Positions 11,265 through 22,600 of a stretch of 64,000 bases of DNA are shown here, piece by piece. Under the pieces are notes generated by a model. That model made no database searches. It was given only the letters and a program-made list of their open reading frames with translations, and was not told the origin of the DNA. The translations under genes and the position numbers were made by a program. Origin of the DNA: Canna indica (taxonomy: Eukaryota; Streptophyta; Magnoliopsida; Zingiberales; Cannaceae); contig CP136896.1 in NCBI GenBank assembly GCA_034359265.1, positions 32,986,001 through 33,050,000 of the forward strand, in the 5' to 3' direction. Each line of letters starts with the position of its first letter. Within the stretch, counting starts at the first letter, position 1.

Positions 11265-13345
11265 GCCGGTCCTAAGCTGGGATAAAGGAGTAGGGCTGCG
11301 ATAGGTTGACAACCAGCGTAAAACTCGTCAAACTATGATATGGGCTCTCTTATATATGACACTGGGATTGCCCACCTAGGCATGCGCTGCATTGGCACTC
11401 GGATGTAGTGTTAAGTGAGCAAGGGGTTCCCACATATTAGACTGATGTGGGTAAAGAAGCTAGTCCCACTACATCGACGCCCGGATGTGGTGCTAGATTG
11501 ATAAAGAGATTGATAATGTAGGTTATAAGTTGTGATACTGCGGAGGTGATAAAAATAAGAATAATGTAGGAATAATTGTAGATTAGATCTTAAGGACAAA
11601 GTGGTTGAAGTAAAGAGAGTAGGAGATAGGATTATTCATTTGAGAATAGTGCTAGAAAAAGAGATGATCAACATATACATATGACCCTCAAGTAGGCTTA
11701 AGTAAGGATGTTAAGGATAAGTTTTGAGAAGATATGGACACACTAGTTCAAGAGATCCCTAATGAGCAAGAGCTTTATATCGGGGGAGATCTTAATGGAC
11801 ATGTGGGTACACTTAGTGATGGCTGTGAGCAAGTGCATGAAGGATATGAATATGGTAGTGGGAATATGAGGAAAGAAAGACTATTTTAGAATTTTCTTTG
11901 GCTCATGATCTGATATTGGCCAACACTTGCTTTAAGAAAAGGGAATCACACTTGATTACCTTTAAGAATGGGGTAATCATAGTCAAATAGACTTCCTTCT
12001 CATGAGAAGAAGGGACATATCTATATGTAAAAACTGCAAGGTTATAGTGGGAGAAACCCTAACTACCCAACATAGGCTAGTGGTTTTGGATGTGCAGAAA
12101 AAGAGTAAAGCGAACAAAGAGAGGAGTGTTAGAGAGCCTAGGATTGGATGACCGACGTTAAAGGACACCAACCAAATAGCTTTTAAGAAGTTTTGGGAAG
12201 AGGAATCGGTGAGAGGAAAGCTGATGCCAACACCTTATGGAAGGAGTTGGCGAATCACATGAAGAAGGTAGCTAGTGGGATTCTAGGGGCGTCTAAGGGA
12301 TTAGGACCTCGAGCACATGAATCGTTGTGGTGAAATGAGAAGATACAAAAGGTTATACAAGAGAAAAGACATTGGTATAGAAGACTACTCAGAGCTGCAT
12401 ATGGGGAAGCCTTTGAGAAATATAAGAAGACAAAGAAAGAAGCCAAGAAAGCAGTTAGTGAGGTCCGAGGTAAATTCTTAGCCAATTTGTACAGAAAGCT
12501 AGGGACATGAGAAGGGGAGAAGGAAATGTACAAGCTTGCATGACTAGGAGAGAAAAAGAGTGACTTGAGTGAAGTTAATTGCATTTAGATGAGTCCCAAC
12601 AAGTCAAAGTCTTGACAGGAGATATGGAGATTATAGAGATAGAGAAGATATTTTGATCACCTATTCAATGCAGGAAATGAAGATCTTAATGCATCTACGA
12701 TAGATAGGAACCATAGCTACACACGTAGAATCAAACCTAATGAAGTCAAGGAGGCCCTAAAAAAGATGAATGCTGGGAAAGCCTATGGCCCAGATAGTAT
12801 CCCAATTGAGGTTTGGAAGTGCCTTGGAGAAGTGGGGCTAGCATGGTCAACCTAACGATTGGAGAAAGAGCATTTTAGTTCCTATATATAAGAATAAGAG
12901 GGATATTCAAAATTATACCAAATATCGTGACATTAAACTAATGAGTCATATGATGAAATATTGGGAGACGGTGATAGAACATCTACTCAGGGACATTACG
13001 AAAGTGTCGGAGAACCAATTCGGTTTTATGCTCGACAGATCTACAACAGAAGCTATATTTTTATTGAGGCGTTTGATGAAGATCTATAGAGAGAAGAGGA
13101 AGGATCGCCATATGGTTTTTATCGACCTAGAGTAAACATATGATAGAATACCAAAGAAAAGTTCTTTGGTGGACACGGGAGAAGGGAGGTATTCATGTTA
13201 AATATATAAATATCATTAAGGATACGTACGAAGGAGTAGTTACAAGTGTGCGATCAGGGGAGGAGTTGGAGGAGTTTCCTATAATAGTGGGTTTATACTA
13301 GGATTCGGACTTCGGCCCGTATTTGTTTACTTTGGTAATGGATGC
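11265..13345 (+). pseudogene. RTE-type LINE remnant: endonuclease and reverse transcriptase
   Basis: The 5' part (11265-11640) carries the non-coding leader typical of plant RTE LINEs (CCTAAGCTGGGATAAAGGAG, then CATGCGCTGCATTGGC). An AP-endonuclease segment follows with GGDLNGHVG near 11790-11815, then QIDFLLMRR near 11980. Reverse-transcriptase motifs lie at about 12770-13350: GPDSIPIEVW, NQFGFMLDRSTTEAI, and VFIDLE followed by an in-frame stop near 13134. The copy ends near LFTLVMD before the YxDD motif. Several frame changes show it is dead. It lies on the sense strand of the BIG1-like gene, immediately 5' of the first recognised exon. Confidence 0.85.
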
Positions 13346-13633
13346 AAGCTTGTCAAAGGTGCTAGTCGCACTCAAGGTGCAAAGGTTCCATATCGTTGAG
13401 GCACAAGGCACAAAAAAAAGCGCGCGCCTGACCGAAGCAAGACACACCTTTTTAAAAATATTATCTATACTATTCTCAAGCAATAAAAAATAATTTAATC
13501 CTAGGCAAACCATTAGATGATTATTTATTTGTATAATAACAGTTTGTTTCTCTCCAATTTAGAATTGATTTTCTACACAAGATTCTTGTGAGATTATAAC
13601 TATTTAAAGCTCTTACTAGCTGTTTTATTGCAG
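13346..13633 (+). other. Intron end before the first recognised BIG1-like exon
   Basis: The first ~120 bp (AAGGTGCAAAGGTTCC... AAGCGCGCGCC) are repeat-like; the rest is AT-rich intron sequence. It ends in a pyrimidine-poor but valid acceptor, TTTTATTGCAG, at 13623-13633. Confidence 0.6.
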
Positions 13634-16600
13634 GTTTCTTGGAGCAATCAAGCAATACCTTTGCTTATCGTTATTGAAGAATAGTGCATTATCTGTAATG
13701 AGTATTTTTCAGCTTCTTTGTTCTATTTTCATGGGCTTATTGTCAAAGTTTAGATCAGGGCTGAAAGAGGAAGTTGGGATTTTCTTTCCTATGCTTGTTC
13801 TGCGAATACTAGAAAACGTGCTTCAGCCTAGTTTTTTGCAGAAAATGACTGTTCTCAACATATTGGAAAGGATCTGTCAGGACCCACAAATTATGGTTGA
13901 CATTTTTGTGAATTATGACTGTGATGTAAATGCACCAAACATATTCGAAAGGTAGGTCATACATCTTGTTCAATACATGTTCATTATGTCTTGTCACTTT
14001 CTTTTACAAGAGAGTTTAGAATTACAAGAGAGTTTAGAATTGTAATTTTAGCTGAAAACAGAGGAAGAATATGAAGTCTGAGTGAAGTTGTATGGTAGTG
14101 CCATTTTCTTCTCAGAATTCACTTTAATTTCATCAGATATTTACAGGGTTGTTAATGGCCTTCTAAAGACAGCTCTAGGTGTTCCTCCTGGATCAGTGAC
14201 ATCGTTATCCCCAGCTCAGGATAATACATTACGAATTGAGTCAGTGAAGTGCCTGACTAGTATTGTTAAGTCAATGGGTGCATGGATGGACCAGCAGCTG
14301 AGAATTGGTGATTTTTCTCTGCAAAGTCCTGAGAATGAGCATTCTGCAGAGAACCAATTCACAGCTAATGGTGAAGAAGGAATTGCTGTTGAATATGATC
14401 TGCATTCTGATGCAAATTCTGAGATTTCTGATGCTGCCACACTGGAACAACGTCGGGCCTATAAGTTGGAGTTTCAGGTGAAAATATTTCTTACCCATTT
14501 TCACACAAGGATACATGCCATGCATTCTGCTATTTGTTGTTACTTTGATTTAGCAACTATCAATGCCATTAGTGACCATAGCTTATCTTTGCAGAAAGGT
14601 GTTTCACTGTTCAATAGAAAACCATCAAAAGGTATTGATTTTCTAATCAAAACCAAGAAAATAGGTGCATTGCCTGAAGAAGTATCTTTGTTTCTGAAGA
14701 ACACTCCCGGATTGAATGCGGCTATGATTGGAGACTATTTGGGTGAAAGGGAAGAGTTCCCTTTGAAAGTTATGCATGCATATGTTGATTCAATAGATTT
14801 TGAGGGTATGGATTTTGGTGAAGCCATAAGGTTCTTCTTAAGAGGCTTCAGGTTGCCTGGAGAAGCACAGAAAATTGACCGCATTATGGAAAAGTTTGCA
14901 GAACGTTACTGTAAATGTTACCCAAGTTCTTTTACCAGTGCAGATACTGCATACGTTCTTGCTTATTCTGTCATAATGTTGAACACAGATGCACACAATA
15001 GCATGGTGAAAGAGAAGGTGTATTACTTGTGTTCTTTTTTAGTATACTTGGAATGCAGCTGAGCTAAAATGTGAAATCTCATTTTTTTGCAGATGTCAAA
15101 AGCTGAATTTATACGCAATAATAGAGGAATAGATGATGGAAAGGATTTACCTGAAGATTATTTGGGTTCTTTGTATGATCAAATTGTGAAAAGTGAAATA
15201 AAAATTAGTGTTGTTGATTCTTCTGCTCCACAGAGTAAGCAGACAAGCAGCGTCAATAAGCTTTTGGGATTGGATAATATTTTCAACTTGGTCAATTGGA
15301 AGCAAGCAGAAGAGAAGGCATTAGGGGCAAATGACTTGCTCATTAGGCATATCCAAGAGCAATTTAAAGCAAAGAGTGGGAAATCAGAGTAAGACTGGTA
15401 CTACAATACATGGTTTAAAATACCGGTCGGTACGGTACAGTAAGTCCGGTATTTACCGGTTTTTTGAAAAACCGGTATCCGAGATGCCCGGTATGGGTAA
15501 ATACCGGGTATCTCGGTAAATACCGCCCGGTATGCCTGGTATTTATCAAATACCGGGCGGTATTTGCTATCATACCGGGCGGTATAGCCCGGTATGACAT
15601 TTTGCACTGTAGCATAAGACCGAAATTTTAAAAGTACCGGTATACCGGTACATACCGGGCGGTATTTACCGGTATACCGGTATTTAAAAAAAAAAGAAAA
15701 AGAGGCTCGGTATGCAATTTTCATACCGGACCGTACCGTGTGTCGGTACGGTACGGTACCGGTACGTACCGGTACCGGTCATCCACCGAGATGATGACCG
15801 GTATCGGTATTTTAAACCATGCTACAATATGCATGATATATATTCCTGTTTTCATTTTAGATTTATTTTATTGGTGATTTAGGTCTATGTTCTATGCTGT
15901 AACGGATACAGCAATCCTGAGATTTATGATGGAAGTTTGCTGGGCCCCTATGATGGCTGCTTTCAGTGTGACACTAGACCAAAGTGATGATAAGTCTGCC
16001 ACAGCACAGTGTTTGCAGGGCTTTCGATATGCAGTTCATGTCACCTCAGTGATGCGTATGCAGACACAGAGAGATGCTTTTGTCACATCTGTAGCAAAGT
16101 TTACCTACCTTCATTGTGCTGCGGATATGAAACAGAAGAATGTCGATGCTGTTAAGGTGAACCACTTGGATTAATGGATGATGTTTGTCCACTTTATGGA
16201 CTATATTAATTTTTCTTGAAGATTTTTTTTAGTTACTTTACTGTTTTGGGAGGTTGTTAACAGCATCATACATTGATATTTCCCTGGATTTCTTCATTAT
16301 ATCTTCTGAAGTTTCTGTTTGTATCTTAGTTACTGATTTTAATATTGGAACAATCAGAAGTTTGGTGGTCTAATGATTACTGTTTATTAATCTCATCAAA
16401 TGGAACATAGGAATGAAAAACTCGTCAGATTCTCTTTTCAGTGTTTGTTCTTTTCAGCACTTGAAGTAATAGATTTGACTGCCCTATCTTTTCTCTTCAA
16501 GTAATCCAATACATCAACAGTTGTGAGTGGTACAAATGTACAACTATATGTATTACTTGGCATGGGTTGATGTACATACTTTATATGTAAATAGATATTC

Positions 16601-19600
16601 ATTTATACATGTCTTGATCACTTGTAGCTAAAGTTCTGCTTGCAGAATAACCTATGGAACATGATATCTGCTGGTTGATGTCTGTCAAACAATTTTGAAC
16701 ATTTAGAACTGTCATGCTGCGACATGGTCCAAATACAGAACTGCTGTGCTGCAAGATGGATAAACCTTATATACTTTTTTCCTTGTTATAACTCAACTAG
16801 GGACAAAATTAATCATGAAGGGATACGATTGAATCCTGGTGCATGTCTATTTCTTTGTTAATGGCTCTTTTATAAACTAATATAAGGTATGAATGGAATA
16901 AAATAAATCTTCTTCACTCTCAAGTATGAGTACAACTTTTCATCTGTATTCTAGCTTAGGACATTATGGTCTCAATTAATGGTTATTGCATATTACTTTC
17001 ATAGTTTTAATTCATAATGCATTTTCCTTAGTACATTTATTTTGAATAAACTGTTGAAAGTTTATGTTTTAAAAATTTCTTTATTGCGAAGGGTAAGTGG
17101 TGAAGATGGGACTTTACCCTAAGGCATTTGCTGCAACAAAAAAGGTCCTTACGAGTTACGAGCATGCTTATAATCATCCATGTTCTCAAATAATAATTGC
17201 ATGGGAATGCTGGTATTCTATTTGTATCTTTATGCAAAGGGTAAGTGGTGAAGGCGGGACTTAACCAAAAAACCTCTGCTATAACAAAAAGGTCCTTAAG
17301 GGCATGCTTATAATTATCTCTGTCCTCAAAGAATAACTGCACAGGAGTGCTGGTATCCTATTCGTACTGTGGAAAATTTTGACTTTCTATCTGTTAGGAA
17401 TTTTTGGTTGGATTTTCTTGATATCTTCCTTTAGACTTATTTACAAGGAAAAGGAAAGTAAAATGTTTTGACTGCATGCCCTGAAGCAATAGTGAGTGTG
17501 AGTCATACACTTTGACTTTGTATATCTTATTGTCAGTATGTGTAGGATTTAACCTCTTTTTTCTTTCTTGGAATACATATTCTCTTTCCTATGGAATAAC
17601 TATCATTTGATCATTTGAAATCTTAATTATCTTTAATAATTCTTAATGAGATAGTTGCTGAGCAATGAACTCTATCTCTTACCAGGCTATTATATCCATT
17701 GCCATTGAAGATGGTAATTTTCTTCAAGAGTCATGGGAACATATATTTACTTGTCTTTCACGGTTTGAGCATTTACACCTGCTAGGAGAGGGTGCACCTC
17801 CTGATGCTTCATTCTTTACAGCACCACTCACTGAATCAGAAGATAGATTACAGAAAACACCTTCAGCCACATCCATGAAGAGGAAAGGAAACGCTCTTCA
17901 AAATCCAGCAGTAATGGCTGTTGTTCGAGGAGGTTCTTATGATAGTGCATCTGTGGGAATTAAGGCTTCAGCTTTAGTTAGTCCTGATCAAATTAGTAGC
18001 TTTATTTCCAATTTAAATCTGTTGGACCAGATTGGTAGTTTTGAGCTAAACCACATATTTGCTCATAGTCAAAGATTGAATGGTGATGCAATTGTAGCTT
18101 TTGTGCGGGCGCTTTGCAAGGTTTCCATGACAGAATTGCAATCTCCAACAGATCCTCGTGTTTTCAGCCTCACAAAATTAGTAGAAATTGCGTAAGAACT
18201 CTTTTGACCATGTCTTAGGAAGCTGTCCGTAAATACATCTTGTTTTCTTCAAACAATAAGCTATGAAATTTGGTCTTACTGCTTCATTGTTTGTGCTTGC
18301 AGGCATTATAATATGAATCGCATCCGATTGGTTTGGTCTCGCATCTGGAATGTCCTTTCTGAATTTTTTGTTTCAGTTGGATTATCAGAAAATCTTTCAG
18401 TTGCGATATTTGTAATGGATTCATTACGGCAATTGTCAATGAAATTTTTGGAGCGAGAAGAGCTTGCTAATTATAATTTCCAGAATGAATTCTTGAGACC
18501 TTTTGCGGTTGTTATGCAGAATAGTAACTCTTCTGAAATTCGTGAATTAATTGTTCGATGTGTTTCTCAAATGGTTTTGAGTCGTGTTAATCATGTAAAA
18601 TCGGGATGGAAAAGTGTTTTCATGGTATGCTTGGATTTCCGTGTACTTTTTTTTTCGTAGGCCTTGCTTCACCTATTAAATGAACCTTAATAGTGAAAAT
18701 ATTTGGATATAATTTGCAATTCATGTATATCTGATGATTAAAGTTCTATGTTATAGGTCTTTACAACTGCTGCTGCTGATGAACGTAAAAGTATTGTTCT
18801 GCTAGCTTTTGAGACAATGGAGAAAATAGTTAGAGATTATTTTCCTTATATAACTGAGACAGAGACCACAACATTCACTGACTGTGTCAAGTGCTTAATT
18901 GCATTTACAAACAGCAGATTTAACAGTGATGCAAGCCTCAATGCTATTGCTTTTCTTAGGTTTTGTGCTGTTAAGCTTGCAGAGGGAGGATTGGTTTGCT
19001 ATGACAAGAATATTGAAGGCTATTTAGGAAATGGAGATGCTTCTGATGGAAACATGACCGAAAAAGATGATCATGCTTTCTTTTGGCTTCCTCTTCTTGA
19101 AGGTGTTACTTGATATTTATTCTTGTCATGTTTCCTCTTGCTGGAATTTAGGAATCTATGCTAATTTTTAATGATTTGCAATACATTTTCAGGTCTGTCC
19201 AAGTTGACATCTGATCCTAGGCCAACTATCAGAAAAGGTGCTTTAGAAGTACTCTTTGACATTCTGAAGGACCATGGTCACCTTTTCTCATGCACCTTCT
19301 GGAACAATGTTTTTAAATATGCAATTTACCCCATTTTTAACAATAAACAGCACATAAATGTTGGCCAAGTTTTACCGGTGCATAACTCTCAATATCTCGA
19401 AGATGACTCATGGAAATCTGAAACTGACACATTAGCAGCAAAATGCTTGGTCGATTTATTTGTTAGGTTTTTTGATGTAGTGCGCTCGCAGCTTGCAAAT
19501 GTTGTAGCTATTGTTACAAGTTTTGTGAGCAGTCCCTATAAACAATATGCTAATACAGGGATGGCTGCTTTACTGCATTTGACTGGGAATCTGGGAAGCA

Positions 19601-22600
19601 AGCTATCAGAAGCTGAATGGAAAAATATCTTGGTACCCTTGAAAGAATCAGCTGCTTCAATGCAGCCTGTTTTTCTTAGCATCACAAAAATCATGCAAAA
19701 CATCGAGATTCCTGATAGAAATCAGCCTTTTTCTGACGTTGAACAATATTCTGATCATGAATATATTAATGATGACGAAGAGGAGGCTAATATGGAAACA
19801 GCATCTTATGCAATCGTCAGAATGAAGAATCATATAAGCGTTCAGCTACAAATTGTACAGGTAATTTCTCTTCTAAAAGCAATGTTCTTATGAGTTATTC
19901 TTTTTTGGAGGGTGCCTATGTTCTACATCTGGTGAAGTGGTGAATGTTCCAAACTTGAAAAAAAATGCTTTTTAATCATTTTATACTAGAGTGCTATTTT
20001 GGTTGGTAGTTTCAATCATAATTTCTTTAGGTACTCCATGTTCTTAGCAATTTTAATTTGATATTCAACTAACATTGTGTCCTTAAATAATTGACTTTTC
20101 TTACTATTTGTCCAAACTACTTTGGTGAGGCTTGCAATTTTGCTTTCTCAGTTTCTTTTGGTACTCCTAGTTGTGTTTTCCATGTATGTATTCATATGCA
20201 TTCTTGCTTTTGTTTACAATCCCTCAATGTTGAACTTGAAATACCAGTAATGATTATCCCTGGTGGCTATGGGAGGAGAGGGAGAGGGAGGTGGTGGCTA
20301 GAGTTAGGGTGTGCAACAGTTGAGAAGAGAAGGAGAAGGGAGGATGACGACCACTAGAGTTTGGAGGAGAGGGAGAAGAAGGGTGGATAGCTCCGGACGA
20401 GTTTGGAGGAGAGAGAGAAGAAGGGTGGCATAGCTCCGAACAAGGGCGACGGGTGAGAGATTAGTGTTTCATGTAATCTTTCATATTTATTATCTTGATA
20501 TTAGCGAATCAACTTATTTATGAGGCATCCTTTCTTATATTGAATGAGAGAGAAGTAGAATAGTCCTAGGGAGCAATGAAATATAAAATTAACCAACAAT
20601 GTAATGAGTGTGAATATAACTTATTCTAACATAGTTGAGTAGACTTTTTTCTTACTAAGGACATAGATAAAACTATATGTAATTGTAAAAAGTTATAATC
20701 CGGGGAAAACTTAACTAATCACATTCATTGATGGTCTTTAGATCTAGGTCCATGTAACAGTGAAGAAAAAAATAACATCTAATTTTATTAAACTATATGT
20801 TGGGACTTTAAAGGTGACAATATAATTTTTAAATGTAGGATGGAGAAAGAAGAGGTTTGGAATGGAAATAACAATCGCTTTAATACTGTGTGGAATTTGA
20901 TGGCTACCAGCATTAAGAATATGGCAAAGTAAATTCTTAAGGTGTCTAAAGGTAGAGGTATATCTTCTAGGGAGAGTTGGTGCTGGTATGATGAAGTGCA
21001 AAGAGCTATAAGTACAAAAGAGCATGCTTTAAAGATTGGCAAAAAATCATAAAAATGATGATAATTTTAATAAGTACATAACATCTAAAAAAGGGGCAAA
21101 GGAGGTACAAGCATACCGAATTACAAGGCTGATGGTAAATTTTGTAGAAATTTAGGTACCAAAGATGGATAAGGAAGAATATATTCCGTTGCCAAAGCTA
21201 GGAAAAGGAAGAGTAGCAACTTAGATGATATTAAATGTAGAAAGGGTGAAGATCAAAAGGTTCTTTTAGATGATAATAAGACTAAAAAAAGGTGGAGAAA
21301 TTATTTTCCATAAATTGTTAAATAAACAGCCTATAGATAACCTTAGAGATAGATAGGAGTGATAAGTACAATGCATTTGCCAATTGGATACCGCTTGCTT
21401 ACGCTTCTTGAAACCTTGAGCACAACATCTTGAACAAAATGGTAATCTACCTTGATGTGCTTGGTTCTCTCATGAAAAACAAGGTTACTGGCTATATAAA
21501 TAGTTAGTTGACTGATTATGACAATGCATAGTCATTGTGCTTGAGATGAAAAGTCAAACTCATCTAACAAGGACCTAATAACTGCATTATCTCATAAGCA
21601 GCATGAGCTATGGCTTGGTATTCAACCTCAGTACTGGACATTGCAAGACTATTTTACTTCTTGCATTTCCAAGCAACAAGATTACTACCAACATATGTAG
21701 AGAAGCTCCAAGTAGATTCCAATTACTAACAACATAATCAATATTAAAAAATCCAACAATTTGGAGATGACCATGCCTTATAAACTAGGCCTACCAAATT
21801 CCAATGGAGATTTCTTGATACAGTGAAGAATTCTTAATACTGCAACCTAGCAATACTTCTTGCTTCTACATATATTGTGTAAGCACTCGAACATCTAAAG
21901 CAATGCCAGGTCTTGTAACCTTAAGATGACAATTAACTCTCAATAAGAGTCCTAGGAGGCTTGCAACCAAGAAATCCAACCTCCTTAAACAAATCAGTAG
22001 TATACTTTCTTTGAGATAAGACAACTCAAGCCGCACTTTGAGCTATCTCACTCCTGAGGAAGTACTTAGGACTGCCAAGGTCCTAAGTAACAAAATGAGT
22101 CTTTATATGAGCTTTGACCTCACAAATACCATCCAAATCACTCAGTTAGCAAGATATCATAAACACAGACAACAAACTACCCTTTCTTGAGAAGAATATG
22201 TCTAACAAAGTTAGAGTGATCAACCTTGCTACATCTGAATATATTCTACACTGAAGATCGATACTCTTAGCAATTTGGCTAACTTGTCAAACCATGCTAT
22301 ATGATTTGGCTTAAGGCCATAGATAGCTTTATGAAGTCTGTAAACTTTAGTCTTCTACTGAGCAACAGTTTACTCCATGGAAATTGTCTGAAAAACATCT
22401 CCTTATGAAATGAGTCAATGACATTCTTCACATCCAACTGATACATAGGCCACCCCGGATTGACAACTAAACAACTAAACAGAAAACATAATATAGTGGA
22501 ACTGAGTTGAGCCATATAAGAAATTGTCTGAAAATAAGTAACACTATGTTTCTGAGTGAATCCTTTGGCAACCAGTTGATCTTTGTATTGCTCTACATAG

